64,000 nt of DNA from Kitasatospora cineracea (GCF_003751605.1 NZ_RJVJ01000001.1:372001-436000); one strand, 5' to 3'; positions 43,872-52,911 are shown, counted from the first letter of the stretch. Translations and numbers: made by a program. Notes: a model not told the origin generated them from the letters alone.

Positions 43872-44783
43872 CTACGGGAGCAGCCCGGCGACGATCCGCT
43901 CCCACGGCCGCGGCTCCAGCCCGAACGCCTCCCGGGTGGCGGTGTCGTCGATGACGAACGGCCGCTCGAACTGGTAGGCCGTCTCGCGGACGGCGCGGAC
44001 CGTCGGGTTGACCAGCCCGAGCAGGGCCAGCACCGGGCCGGGGATCGCGGTGACCTTCGGCGCGGGGCGGCCCGCCGCCGCGCACAGGTCGGCGACGACC
44101 TGGCGCTGGCTGCGCGGCGGGTTGCTCGGCACGTGCCAGGCCCGGCCCCAGGCCCGCTCCTCGGCGGCGACGGTGACCAGCAGGCGGGCGGCGTCCGCGG
44201 GGGAGGTCCAGCTGTGCGGGGCGTCCGGGTCGCCGAGGACCTGGACGGTGCGGCCGGCCAGCGCGCGGCCGAACGCCCGGCCGTCCAGGGCGGCGGTGAC
44301 GCCGGGGCCGAGGTAGTCGGAGCCGCGGACCTCGGTGGCCCGGACCCTGCCGTCCCGGTGCGCGGCGAGCGCCTCGCGCCACATCGCGGCCCGGACCCCG
44401 CCCTTGACGGAGACGGGCCGCAGCGGGCTGTCGGGGCTCATCGGGCCGTCCACCGCGCCGTAGCCGTACAGGTTGGAGACGGTGGCGAGCACCGCGCCGG
44501 TCCGTTCGGCGGCGGTCAGCAGGGACGCGGCGAGCGGCGGCCAGACCTCGGCCCAGCGGTGGTAGGGCGGGTTGGCGCAGTTGTAGAGCGCGGCGGCGCC
44601 CTCGGCGGCGGCGGTGAGCGCCGCGGTGTCGGCGGCGTCCAGGTGCAGGCGGCGGACGCCGTCGAGCGGGCCGGCGGCGGCCCCGGTGCGGGTGACGACC
44701 ACGACCTCCTCGCCGCGGTCGGCGAGCAGGCGGGCGGCGGCCGAGCCGACCGGGCCGGCGCCGACGATCAGGTGCTTGCTCAT
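43872..44783 (-). CDS. NAD(P)-dependent epimerase/dehydratase-like protein
   Basis: The 303-residue protein has an atypical SDR Rossmann fold starting MSKHLIVGAGPVGSAAARLL. The Tyr-x-x-x-Lys pair is not clear; a lysine is found in RPVSVKGGVRAAMWREAL but the tyrosine position is Val. It may act on a small phenolic or sugar-like substrate. The ATG at 44783 has GGAG eight bases upstream. It faces the TetR gene across 153 bases that hold three similar operators, so it is likely the TetR target. It sits nearly end to end with the UPF0104 gene (convergent, ten bases apart). Confidence 0.85.
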   Translation of the reverse strand: MSKHLIVGAGPVGSAAARLLADRGEEVVVVTRTGAAAGPLDGVRRLHLDAADTAALTAAAEGAAALYNCANPPYHRWAEVWPPLAASLLTAAERTGAVLATVSNLYGYGAVDGPMSPDSPLRPVSVKGGVRAAMWREALAAHRDGRVRATEVRGSDYLGPGVTAALDGRAFGRALAGRTVQVLGDPDAPHSWTSPADAARLLVTVAAEERAWGRAWHVPSNPPRSQRQVVADLCAAAGRPAPKVTAIPGPVLALLGLVNPTVRAVRETAYQFERPFVIDDTATREAFGLEPRPWERIVAGLLP

Positions 44784-44807
44784 GGGAACGCTCCGCTCGG
44801 AGTCGGG

Positions 44808-44895
44808 GAGAACCGTGTTCTCGCTCGCTCCACAGCCTGGCGCCCCGCCGCGCCCGCTGTCAAGAACACCGTTCTCGGAAGAGAACGACGTACTC
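44808..44895. promoter_or_regulatory. Three GAGAAC-N3-GTTCTC operators between the SDR and TetR genes
   Basis: Three 15-base dyads share one plan: GAGAAC-CGT-GTTCTC (44808-44822, perfect), AAGAAC-ACC-GTTCTC (44862-44876, one arm mismatch) and GAGAAC-GAC-GTACTC (44881-44895, one arm mismatch). The last two are 19 bases apart start to start. A further GTTCTC half-site follows near 44911. Spacing and symmetry fit a TetR dimer repressing both divergent genes. Confidence 0.7.
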
Positions 44896-44936
44896 GAATG
44901 TTGCGCCCGTTCTCGCCCGCTGCGAGGATGGCCGGC

Positions 44937-45653
44937 ATGCCGAAGGCCCCCACCCCCCGCGAGCGGGTCCGCGCCGAGTTCACCCGCGAGATCAAGGACG
45001 CCGCCCGCCGCCACCTGGCCGAGCACGGGCCCGCCGGCCTCTCCATGCGGACGCTCGCCAAGGACGTGGGCCTGGTCTCCGCCTCCGCGCTCTACCGCTA
45101 CTACCCGGGCCGCGACGCCCTGCTGACCGCGCTGATCGCGGACGCCTACGACGCGCTGGGCGAGGCCGCGGACGCCGCCGCCGACCCGTTCGACGGCACC
45201 GACCACGCGGACCGCTGGCTGGCCGTCTGCCGGGCCGTCCGCGACTGGGCCCTGGCCCACCCGCACGAGTTCGCGCTGGTCCACGGCTCCCCCGTGCCCG
45301 GCTACACCGCACCCGAGGACACCACCGGGCCCGGCACCCGGCTGCCGCTGCTGATCGGCCGGCTCTTCCAGGAGGCCGCCGCCGCGGGCGCCTACCGCCC
45401 GCTCGGCGACCCGGCCGTCCCCGCCCCGGCCCGGGCCGCGCTCGCCCCGCTGCTGGACCGGCTGCCCCCCGGCACCCCCGCGCACCTGGTGGTCTCCGCC
45501 CTGGCCGCCTGGAGCGACCTGCTGGGCGCGCTCGCCCTGGAGCTGTTCGGCCACCTCGCCCGGATCACCACCGACCCCGGGGCGTACTTCGACCACCTGA
45601 TGCACCGCACCGGCGCCCTGCTCGGCCTCGCCTCCCCCGCCGCCTCCTGCTGA
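44937..45653 (+). CDS. TetR-family transcriptional regulator
   Basis: The 238-residue protein has an N-terminal TetR helix-turn-helix (LSMRTLAKDVGLVSASALYR, YYPGRDALLTALI) and a C-terminal TetR_C/WHG-type ligand domain. It probably represses itself and the divergent SDR gene through the repeated GAGAAC dyads. GAGG precedes the ATG at 44937 by about nine bases; an ATG three codons earlier is possible. The ligand is unknown. Confidence 0.92.
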   Translation: MPKAPTPRERVRAEFTREIKDAARRHLAEHGPAGLSMRTLAKDVGLVSASALYRYYPGRDALLTALIADAYDALGEAADAAADPFDGTDHADRWLAVCRAVRDWALAHPHEFALVHGSPVPGYTAPEDTTGPGTRLPLLIGRLFQEAAAAGAYRPLGDPAVPAPARAALAPLLDRLPPGTPAHLVVSALAAWSDLLGALALELFGHLARITTDPGAYFDHLMHRTGALLGLASPAASC

Positions 45654-45658
45654 ACGCA

Positions 45659-45700
45659 CGAGACCGCCCGGCCGGGGAACTCCCCGACCGGGCGGTCTCG
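45659..45700. terminator. Bidirectional hairpin between TetR and moeZ
   Basis: A 13-bp outer stem (45659-45671 with 45688-45700) and a further inner stem of five to six pairs separate the stop codons of the convergent genes. Confidence 0.85.
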
Positions 45701-45714
45701 ACAGCGGGCGTCCG

Positions 45715-46893
45715 TCAGTAGACGGGCTTCTCCGGCTCGATCTGGTTGACCCAGCCGATCACGCCGCCGCCCAGGTGCACGGCGTCCGCGAAGCCCGCGG
45801 ACTTGAGCACCGCGAGGACCTCGGCGGAGCGCACGCCGGTCTTGCAGTGCAGCACGATGCGCTTGTCCTGCGGCAGGTCCTGCAGGGCGTTGCCCATCAG
45901 GAACTCGTTCTTCGGGATCAGTCGGGCGCCCGGGATCGAGACGATCTCGTACTCGTTGACCTCGCGGACGTCGATGATGTCGATCGCCTCGCCGTTGTCG
46001 ATCCACTCCTTGAGCTGCTTGGAGGTGATCGTGGAGCCGACGGCGGCCGCGCTGGCCTCCTCCGAGACGACGCCGCAGAACGACTCGTAGTCGATCAGGC
46101 CGGTGACGGTCGGGTTCTCGCCGCAGAGGGCGCAGTTCGGGTCCTTGCGGACCTTCACCGAGCGGTACTGCATCTCCAGGGCGTCGTAGATCATCAGCCG
46201 GCCGACCAGCGGCTCGCCGATGCCGGCCAGCAGCTTGATCGCCTCGTTGACCTGGATCGAGCCGATCGAGGCGCACAGCACGCCGAGCACGCCGCCCTCG
46301 GCGCAGGACGGGACCATGCCCGGCGGCGGGGCCTCCGGGTAGAGGCAGCGGTAGCAGGGGCCGTGCTCGGCCCAGAACACGCTGGCCTGGCCGTCGAAGC
46401 GGTAGATCGAACCCCACACGTACGGCTTGCCGAGCAGCACCGCGGCGTCGTTGACCAGGTACCGGGTGGCGAAGTTGTCGGTGCCGTCGACGATCAGGTC
46501 GTAGCCGGAGAAGATCTCCATCACGTTGTCGTTGTCCAGGCGCTCCTCGTGCAGGATCACCTCGACCAGCGGGTTGATCTCCTTGACCGAGTCCCGCGCG
46601 GACTGGGCCTTGGAGCGGCCGATGTCGGACTGGCCGTGGATGATCTGGCGCTGCAGGTTCGACTCGTCGACCGTGTCGAACTCGATGATGCCGAGCGTGC
46701 CGACACCGGCGGCGGCCATGTACATCAGGGCCGGGGACCCGAGGCCGCCGGCGCCGACGCACAGCACCTTGGCGTTCTTCAGCCGCTTCTGCCCGTCCAT
46801 GCCCACGTCGGGGATGATCAGGTGGCGGGAGTACCGGCGGACCTCTTCGACGGTGAGCTCGGCGGCGGGCTCGACCAGGGGTGGCAGCGACAC
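45715..46893 (-). CDS. moeZ: MoeZ: adenylyltransferase/sulfurtransferase for sulfur-carrier proteins
   Basis: The 392-residue protein couples an E1-like adenylation domain (residues about 20-270) to a rhodanese domain (about 290-390). Visible are the nucleotide loop GAGGLGSPAL, NLQRQIIHGQSDIGRSKAQS, structural zinc cysteines in CYRCLYPEAP and CALCGENP, and the rhodanese active loop LHCKTGVRS. It activates and sulfurates carriers such as MoaD, CysO and thiosugar carriers, feeding molybdopterin, cysteine and secondary metabolites. The GTG at 46893 has GGAG upstream and gives the standard family length. MoaE lies at 9 kb. Confidence 0.95.
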   Translation of the reverse strand: MSLPPLVEPAAELTVEEVRRYSRHLIIPDVGMDGQKRLKNAKVLCVGAGGLGSPALMYMAAAGVGTLGIIEFDTVDESNLQRQIIHGQSDIGRSKAQSARDSVKEINPLVEVILHEERLDNDNVMEIFSGYDLIVDGTDNFATRYLVNDAAVLLGKPYVWGSIYRFDGQASVFWAEHGPCYRCLYPEAPPPGMVPSCAEGGVLGVLCASIGSIQVNEAIKLLAGIGEPLVGRLMIYDALEMQYRSVKVRKDPNCALCGENPTVTGLIDYESFCGVVSEEASAAAVGSTITSKQLKEWIDNGEAIDIIDVREVNEYEIVSIPGARLIPKNEFLMGNALQDLPQDKRIVLHCKTGVRSAEVLAVLKSAGFADAVHLGGGVIGWVNQIEPEKPVY

Positions 46894-47053
46894 GGGGACT
46901 CCGATGGTCGTCAGGTTCTGTTCGACTACGCCAACAGTGTCACGCGCCCGGGGTATTCCAAGACAGTGGGTCCAGTGGGTGAGATGCGCGACACCGGATG
47001 CCGAGACCCCCGCCGTCCGGGCCAACCCCCTGGTCAGGCCCGGCCGTTCCGGA
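46894..47053. promoter_or_regulatory. moeZ upstream region with a 9-base tandem repeat
   Basis: The 160 bases upstream of moeZ contain the tandem CAGTGGGTC / CAGTGGGTG (46964-46972 and 46973-46981). No convincing -35/-10 pair is evident to me. Confidence 0.3.
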
Positions 47054-47998
47054 TCACACCCGGCAGGCGGTCTCCAGCCAGACGTCCCCCAGCGACTCCT
47101 CCAACGGCACCTGCGTCCGCCATCCGAGACGGTCCCGGGCGGTCCGGACGTCGGCCTGCCGCCACTGCACCGGCTCCACCACCGTCCGGGCCTCCGCCGC
47201 CCGCAGCCCCTCCGCGCCCGCCTGCTGCGCGGGCAGCACCACCTGCCGGGCGTCCTCGGTGACGGTGCCCTCGAAGCCGGACGCCCGCACCAGCAGGTGC
47301 GCCGCGTCCCGGGCCCGGACGGCGTGGCCGGAGCCGATGTTGATCACCCCGGTGGCGGCCGAGACCGCCGCCGCCTGGATCGCCCGCGCCACGTCCCGGA
47401 CGTCCACGAAGTCCCGGTAGCCGGACAGGTCGGGCATCCGCACCTGGCTCTCGTCCTGCTCCAGCGCCCGCCGCAGGCCCTCCGCCAGCCGCCCGAACAG
47501 CGAGGCCGTCGGCGCGCCCGGCCCCACCACGTCGAACACCCGCAGCACCAGCGCGTCCAGCCCGGAGTTCAGCACCAGCTCGGTGCCCGCCAGCTTCGAC
47601 ACCCCGTACGGACCCACCGGCCGCGGCTCCGCGCTCTCCGGGATCGGCCCGCCGGGCTGCGCCGGCCCGTACTCGGCCGCCGAGCCCACGTGCACCAGCC
47701 GCGCGGGCTCCCGGCTGCGCCGGATCGCCTCGCAGACCGTGGCCACCGCGAGCGTGTTGGACCGGATCAGGGTCCGTGACGTCCCGTACGTGGCGCCCGC
47801 GCAGTTGATCACCACCTGGGCGGCGACCGCGTCCAGGAACCGGGCCAGCGCGCCCGGGCTCCCCGCGGCCAGGTCGAACCGGATGTCGGCGGAATCGCCC
47901 CGGCCCAGCACGGTCACCTGGAGCCCCTCCTCCGCCAGCAGCCGGTCGGCCACCCGCCGGCCGATGAACCCGTCGGCCCCCAGCAGCAGCACCCTCAT
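47054..47998 (-). CDS. SDR NAD-dependent sugar epimerase/dehydratase
   Basis: The 314-residue extended SDR has the Rossmann loop GADGFIGRR (about residues 7-15), the HVGSAAEYG strand and the catalytic YGVSK pair, so unlike the 9.6 kb homologue it looks active. Similar to GalE-like or NDP-sugar reductase-type epimerases; the sugar is not determinable. The ATG at 47998 begins MRVLLLGADG and has AAGGA upstream; an upstream TTG adds three codons only. It is the last gene of an operon with the membrane protein and PelF-like glycosyltransferase. Confidence 0.9.
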   Translation of the reverse strand: MRVLLLGADGFIGRRVADRLLAEEGLQVTVLGRGDSADIRFDLAAGSPGALARFLDAVAAQVVINCAGATYGTSRTLIRSNTLAVATVCEAIRRSREPARLVHVGSAAEYGPAQPGGPIPESAEPRPVGPYGVSKLAGTELVLNSGLDALVLRVFDVVGPGAPTASLFGRLAEGLRRALEQDESQVRMPDLSGYRDFVDVRDVARAIQAAAVSAATGVINIGSGHAVRARDAAHLLVRASGFEGTVTEDARQVVLPAQQAGAEGLRAAEARTVVEPVQWRQADVRTARDRLGWRTQVPLEESLGDVWLETACRV

Positions 47999-48089
47999 CG
48001 GGTCCAAGTCCTTCCCTCAGGCCCGGCACCCGCCGGGCGGAACGAGATCTGATCGGCGCGCCGGACCACCCGGCCCGCCGCGGCGGCCC

Positions 48090-49040
48090 TCACCGGTACG
48101 CCCCCGGCCGGGTGGACGGCGGCCAGCCGCAGCCCGCCAGCAGCAGGGCGGGCCCGAGGGCCGCCGCCGCCAGCCCGCCGGACGGCGAGGCGTCCAGCCA
48201 GCGCGCCGGGCCGGGCAGGGCCAGCAGCGCGGCGCCCGCGGCCGCGGTGAGGACCGCGCCCGCGGCGGCGCCCGGGCGGCCCGCGTCGCGGACCACCCCG
48301 GCCAGCAGCGGCAGGGTGCCGAGCACCAGCAGCGCGGCCCACCCGGTGGCGGACGTGCCGCCGGCCGCGGCCCGGCCGAGTCCGGCGAGGACGGCCAGCT
48401 GCGCCAGCACGGCCAGCGGCAGCGCGAACCGCAGCCGGGAGCGGAACTCCCCCAGCGTGGCGGCCCCGCCCTGTCGCCGACCGAACCGGCGCAGCCAGGC
48501 CGCCGCCCAGCCCGCGGCGGCCCCGCCGAGCCCGGCGGCCGGTGCGGCCCCGGGCGCGGCGGCGGCGAGCAGCGCCAGCAGCAGTCCGGTGCCGGCGCCC
48601 TGTCCGAGCGCGGCCCACGGCACGGCGGCCCGGCCGACGGCACCGTCCGGTCCCGCTCCCCCGCCCCGCCGGGCGGTGAGCGCGCCCGCGCCCGCGCCGG
48701 CCAGCACCGCGAGCGCCCCGCCGGCCAGCCCGCCGGGGACGGTCGCGGGCAGCAGCGGCAGCAGGTGGGCGCCGGCGCCGCGCAGGGCGGCGAGCGGCAG
48801 GGCGCGCAGCGGTTCGGCGGGCGGCAGCGGTTCGCGGACCGGCGGGCGGCGCGGGACCCGGGCGTACAGCTCCTCGGCGAGGCCGAAGACGTCGGCGTGC
48901 CGGTAGCGGGCGGCGCCGTCGGTGGCCAGGCCGGAGTCCTCCAGGGCGGCGGCGATCTCCAGCGGGTCGACCGCCTGCTCGCACAAGTCCCGGTTGGCGT
49001 CCAGGAGTTCGCGGACGGGGTCGGCGGGCGTGCCGGTCAC
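48090..49040 (-). CDS. Integral membrane protein coupled to the PelF-like glycosyltransferase
   Basis: The 316-residue protein has a 95-residue cytoplasmic N-terminal part (DPVRELLDANRDLCEQAVDP) followed by about seven to eight Ala/Leu/Gly-rich membrane helices. The GTG start at 49040 overlaps the stop codon of the glycosyltransferase by four bases, so the two are translated together. The size is well below the 12-helix PelG flippase, and I see no known domain. It could form part of an envelope polysaccharide export or assembly unit. The frame is also open far upstream, but that part lies over the glycosyltransferase and is a shadow. Confidence 0.75.
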   Translation of the reverse strand: MTGTPADPVRELLDANRDLCEQAVDPLEIAAALEDSGLATDGAARYRHADVFGLAEELYARVPRRPPVREPLPPAEPLRALPLAALRGAGAHLLPLLPATVPGGLAGGALAVLAGAGAGALTARRGGGAGPDGAVGRAAVPWAALGQGAGTGLLLALLAAAAPGAAPAAGLGGAAAGWAAAWLRRFGRRQGGAATLGEFRSRLRFALPLAVLAQLAVLAGLGRAAAGGTSATGWAALLVLGTLPLLAGVVRDAGRPGAAAGAVLTAAAGAALLALPGPARWLDASPSGGLAAAALGPALLLAGCGWPPSTRPGAYR

Positions 49041-50656
49041 AGCGCCTCCGCGAGGGCCGGCCCGGCGGCGGTCCGCACGGTCCGTTCGGGCCGCCCGGTC
49101 CGCTCGGCCGGGGTCTCGGCGGCCGGCACCGGGGTCTCCCCGCCGGCCGCGCCGACCGTCCCGGCCACCCAGTACTCGGCGGGGCGGGCGAACGGCCGGA
49201 CCGGCGCGCCGGGGCGGGCCGGGAAGGCGGGGTAGCGGGAGACCAGGTCGAGGTAGATCTCGCGGAAGGCGCCGACCACGGGTTCCACGGCGAAGCGTTC
49301 CTGCGCCCGCAGCCGGCCGGCCAGGCCGAGCCGGGAGCGCCGCTCGTGGTCGGTGAGCAGGGCCAGGCAGGCCGCGGCCAGGGCGCGCGGGCTGCGCGGC
49401 GGCACCAGCAGCCCGGTGGGGCCGAGCACCTCGCGGGCGACGCCGACCTCGGTGGCGACCACCGCCCGGCCGCTGAGCATCGCGTCGGCGAGCGGCCGGG
49501 GGCTGCGCTGGGCGAGGGCGCTGAACACCACGGCGCTGCCGGCCGCCCAGGCCTCGGCGGTGGAGGCGGGCCGCCCGGCGAACTCGACGGCCTCCGCGAC
49601 GCCGAGCCGTTCGGCGATCGCGGTGCAGTGCGCGAGGTAGCCGGGCGCGCCCTCCTCGCCGTACATCCGCAGCCGGGCGGCGGGCAGTTCGGCCCGGACC
49701 CGGGCGAAGGCGTGCAGCATCAGCTCGGGGTCGCGGCCGGGCTCCAGCGCGCCGGCCCAGACCAGGGTGGGCGCGGCGGGCTCCGGTCCGGCGGCGGGCC
49801 GTCCGGTGGCGGTGGTGCCCTCGTGGACGATCCGGGTGCGGGCCGGGTCGCCGCCGCAGCGCTGCTGCCACTGCCGGTCGTAGTCGCTGCCGGGGGTGAG
49901 CACCGCGGCCCGCCGGTAGGTCTCCTCGGTGAGCTGCCGGAAGAAGGACAGCAGCAGCGCGCGCACCGGCCAGCGGTAGGGGGCGCTGCGGTAGCCGCGG
50001 TACTGCTCGCGCAGGTGCAGGCCGTGCTCGGTGACCACGAACGGCACGCCGTGCAGTTCGCGGGCGACCAGCGCGGGCAGCGCGGCCGGGCCGCCGCCGA
50101 CCACGTGGCACAGGTCGGCGCCGCCGAGCCCGGCCGGGCCGGTGCCGTACCAGGGCGCGGACAGCGGCCGCAGGCACTGCTCCAGCAGGTCGGCGGCGAC
50201 CAGCACGTCGCAGACCAGCGGCTGGCCGCCCGCGGTGTCGGCGCCGGGCATCCGCCAGATCCGCTCCAGCGCGCGGTGCGCGTGGCCGGAGGCGAGGAAC
50301 GCGGGCAGCGCCTCGTCCTCCCGCCCGAGCGCGGCCAGCCGGTACAGCGCGGGCCCGAACCCGGCCCGCTCGCCGGGCGTCACCAGGGCGCGGACCAGTT
50401 CCTCGTACGCCTTGAGGTAGGCCCGGCGGCGCAGCGCGGTCGGCCCGCGCCCGCCGGGGCGGCGGCCCCACATGGGCAGTTCGTGGACGCCGTGCAGGCC
50501 GCGGACGCCGCTGGGCGGGGCCGGGCGGTCGGCGGGCAGCAGCCGGTAGAGCCGGAACTCGTGCTCGGGCAGGCCGTCGACCAGGCGGCCGCACCAGCCC
50601 CCTTCGCCACGCTGCGCGGTGGTGAGGGTGCCCTCGGTGAGCAGAGCGATGCGCAC
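49037..50656 (-). CDS. PelF-like GT4-family glycosyltransferase (DUF3492)
   Basis: The 539-residue protein starts VRIALLTEGTLTTAQRGEGG with an N-terminal DUF3492-type region and a C-terminal GT4/GT-B domain. This matches the PelF family, which polymerises aminosugar polysaccharide in Pel systems. The GTG start has GGAGG five bases upstream. The EX7E-type motif of GT4 enzymes looks altered: the sequence is ALAQRSPRPLADAMLSGRAV, with the usual two glutamates replaced by Ala and Asp. Activity is therefore uncertain. A membrane protein and an SDR epimerase follow in the same operon, suggesting a surface glycan function. Confidence 0.85.
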   Translation of the reverse strand: MRIALLTEGTLTTAQRGEGGWCGRLVDGLPEHEFRLYRLLPADRPAPPSGVRGLHGVHELPMWGRRPGGRGPTALRRRAYLKAYEELVRALVTPGERAGFGPALYRLAALGREDEALPAFLASGHAHRALERIWRMPGADTAGGQPLVCDVLVAADLLEQCLRPLSAPWYGTGPAGLGGADLCHVVGGGPAALPALVARELHGVPFVVTEHGLHLREQYRGYRSAPYRWPVRALLLSFFRQLTEETYRRAAVLTPGSDYDRQWQQRCGGDPARTRIVHEGTTATGRPAAGPEPAAPTLVWAGALEPGRDPELMLHAFARVRAELPAARLRMYGEEGAPGYLAHCTAIAERLGVAEAVEFAGRPASTAEAWAAGSAVVFSALAQRSPRPLADAMLSGRAVVATEVGVAREVLGPTGLLVPPRSPRALAAACLALLTDHERRSRLGLAGRLRAQERFAVEPVVGAFREIYLDLVSRYPAFPARPGAPVRPFARPAEYWVAGTVGAAGGETPVPAAETPAERTGRPERTVRTAAGPALAEAL

Positions 50657-50965
50657 GACGCCTCCAGGACAGAGCGTTTCGACTGGGTTCACGGCCCTAC
50701 GACACAGGGGAGTGCGTCCGTGCTCGACGGCCGTCCGGCCGGTGCCCGCTCCCCGCGGCCACCGCCCTCGCCGTCTCGCCCCCCACACCTGTTCGGTCCG
50801 ACAACACGAAGGTAGAGCGCCGGGCCGAGCCCCCTAGGGGCCCGGCCCGGCTTGCCACACCATCGAGTGAACGCCCGTGACCTCGCGCGTCCCCGTTCCG
50901 TTTTCCGCCTTCGCGCCCCGTGCGCCCCGCGTGCGCCCGGCCGGGCCCGTTCCCGGGCCCGCCGC
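50657..50965. other. Intergenic region with two strong hairpins
   Basis: About 310 bases lie between the hydrolase gene and the glycosyltransferase start. A palindromic hairpin (50942-50949 with 50954-50961, 8 bp, 4-base loop) is likely the hydrolase terminator, and an imperfect hairpin at 50819-50846 lies further downstream. The remainder should hold the promoter of the glycosyltransferase operon. No gene is seen. Confidence 0.55.
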
Positions 50966-51880
50966 TCAGCCCCGCCCGTCGACCTCCGCGAGCAGCTCCC
51001 GCACCGCGCGGGCCACCGGCTCGGGGTGCTCCAGCATCGCCACGTGCCCGGAGTCGGGCAGCACCAGCAGCCGGGCGTCCCGGAACGCGGCGCAGGCCCG
51101 CCGGGCGGAGCGGTAGGAGACCAGCTTGTCCTTGAGCCCGTAGACCAGCAGCACCGGCACCGGCACCTGCTCGGCCTGCCGCCACAGCGACTGCTCGCCG
51201 CGCTCGGTGTACGCGCCGACGATCCCGCGCGCGGAGGCGGCCAGCACGCCCAGCGCGTACGGGAGCGCGGTGCGGCGGCGGTACTCGGCGACCGCGCGGG
51301 CCCGGCGGTCGGCCGGGATGCCGGTCGGGTCGGCGTAGACCAGCCTCAGCAGGTCCGCGGTGGCGGTCTCCGGGTCGGCGGCCGGGCCGCGGCGGCGGAC
51401 CAGCTCGGCCACCCCGGGCACCGCCAGCAGCCCGGTGGACCAGGCGGTGCGCTGCGGGGGCAGTTCGGGCAGGGCCGGGGAGATCAGGGTGAGGCTGCGC
51501 ACCAGGTCGGGCCGGAGCGCCGCGAGCCGGACGGCGACGGCGCCGCCGAGCGAGTTGCCGAACAGGTGCACCGGCCCCCGGTCGGTCTCCTCCAGGTACC
51601 CGATGACGGCCCTCACGTGCCCGGAGAGCGACAGGTTGCCGTCCAGCGGCGGGGCGGAGTGGCCGAAGCCGGGCAGGTCCACGGCCTCGCCGTCGACGTC
51701 GTCCGCGAGCCGGTCGAGGAGTTCCAGCCAGTTGTCGGCGGAGCCGCCGAGCCCGTGCACGAACAGCGCGGGCGGCAGGTCGGCCCGGGGTTCGCGGTGG
51801 CGGCTGACGGCCAGCGCCGCTCCGGGCACCTCGACGGTGCGGTGCGGCTCCAGGGCGGCGAGGGGGTACTGGGCGCTCAT
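50966..51880 (-). CDS. Alpha/beta hydrolase
   Basis: The 304-residue protein has the alpha/beta hydrolase fold with an oxyanion HG motif (LFVHGLGGSADNW), nucleophile Ser in LFGNSLGGAVA, Asp in YGLKDKLVSYR and His in LPDSGHVAMLEHP. It is cytoplasmic and its ester or amide substrate is unknown. In mycobacteria the comparable area carries LipV. It is divergent from the TetR-DUF3107 genes. No clear ribosome binding site precedes the ATG. Confidence 0.9.
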   Translation of the reverse strand: MSAQYPLAALEPHRTVEVPGAALAVSRHREPRADLPPALFVHGLGGSADNWLELLDRLADDVDGEAVDLPGFGHSAPPLDGNLSLSGHVRAVIGYLEETDRGPVHLFGNSLGGAVAVRLAALRPDLVRSLTLISPALPELPPQRTAWSTGLLAVPGVAELVRRRGPAADPETATADLLRLVYADPTGIPADRRARAVAEYRRRTALPYALGVLAASARGIVGAYTERGEQSLWRQAEQVPVPVLLVYGLKDKLVSYRSARRACAAFRDARLLVLPDSGHVAMLEHPEPVARAVRELLAEVDGRG

Positions 51881-52061
51881 GGAGCACGATGGTAGTGAGG
51901 GATGCCGGGCCGCCGGGCCTGGTCACGGGGCCGTGGTGGTGCTGTCACGGGCCCGTCTCGACCCGTGGACAGGGGAGGCCCGGGTCGTATTGTGGGGTCC
52001 CGACAAGGGCGGTTGTGCGCTTTACTCGGCTTCACCCGCGCACGCACGGGTTACCGAAAAG

Positions 52062-52067
52062 TAGAAT
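52062..52067 (+). promoter_or_regulatory. -10 element upstream of the TetR gene
   Basis: TAGAAT sits about 46 bases before the GTG start of the TetR gene in a short AT-richer patch. A good -35 was not found, so the assignment rests on the -10 alone. Confidence 0.4.
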
Positions 52068-52112
52068 CAATCACCGTGCCAGTCCACCGCAGATCGTGAA
52101 GTGAGGAGCGCC

Positions 52113-52769
52113 GTGACGGCCATGCAAGAGGCGCAGGAGCGTCCGCGCGGCGCCCGCCTGCCGCGAAGCGCCCGCCGTGAGCAACTGCTCGGAGCCGCCC
52201 AGGAGGTGTTCGTCGCCCAGGGCTACCACGCCGCTGCGATGGACGACATCGCCGAGCGGGCCGGGGTCAGCAAGCCGGTGCTGTACCAGCACTTCCCGGG
52301 CAAGCTCGAGCTCTACCTCGCGCTGCTCGACAAGCACTGCGACGCCCTGGTCGACGGCACCCGGGCCGCGCTGGAGGCGACCAACGACAACAAGCAGCGG
52401 GTCGCCGCCACCATGGAGGCGTACTTCCACTACGTCTCCAGCGAGTCCGGCGCGTTCCGGCTGGTCTTCGAATCGGACCTGACCAACGACCCGGCGGTGC
52501 GCGAGCGGGTCGACCGGGCCACCGACCTGAGCGCCACCCTGGTCTCCAAGGTGATCGCCGAGGACACCGACCTGCCCGAGGCCGAGGCCAAGCTGCTCGC
52601 GGTCGGCGTCTGCGGCCTGGCCCAGATCACCGCCCGGTACTGGCTCACCCAGGACGGCGAGATCCCCCGCGACGAGGCCGTCCGGCTGGTCGCCAGCCTG
52701 GCCTGGCGCGGCCTGAAGGGCTTCCCGATGCACCCGGCCCAGGAGGGCTCGGCCGAGCAGGCCGACTGA
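52113..52769 (+). CDS. TetR/AcrR-family regulator (Rv3208-type)
   Basis: The 218-residue protein has an N-terminal TetR helix-turn-helix (YHAAAMDDIAERAGVSKPVL, then YQHFPGKLELYLAL) and a helical ligand domain. GTG at 52113 is chosen for the GAGGAG just upstream; GTG at 52101 and ATG at 52122 are alternatives. It precedes the DUF3107 gene by 142 bases, a pairing conserved from Streptomyces to Mycobacterium (Rv3208/Rv3208A), where the target is unclear. Confidence 0.92.
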   Translation: MTAMQEAQERPRGARLPRSARREQLLGAAQEVFVAQGYHAAAMDDIAERAGVSKPVLYQHFPGKLELYLALLDKHCDALVDGTRAALEATNDNKQRVAATMEAYFHYVSSESGAFRLVFESDLTNDPAVRERVDRATDLSATLVSKVIAEDTDLPEAEAKLLAVGVCGLAQITARYWLTQDGEIPRDEAVRLVASLAWRGLKGFPMHPAQEGSAEQAD

Positions 52770-52911
52770 CCGGCGGATTCGGCCCTGAGCGGACCGGACC
52801 CCGACCTTCGCCTCCCGGCCCGGTCACTGCCTTAAGGTGATGCCCGTACGGCGCGCCCACCGCGAACCGCGGTCGGGGCGCGCGCGGCCAGCTACCGGAG
52901 GGACGGAAGCC

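Noticed and set aside
47995..50594. Long leftward extension of the 316-residue membrane protein frame
   Set aside because: The extension lies over the glycosyltransferase gene and is Arg/Pro-rich; the GTG at 49040 with GTGA overlap is the natural start.
47054..50656. Complete Pel polysaccharide operon
   Set aside because: Only a PelF-like protein is present; the adjacent membrane protein is too small for PelG and no PelA, PelD or PelE is seen.
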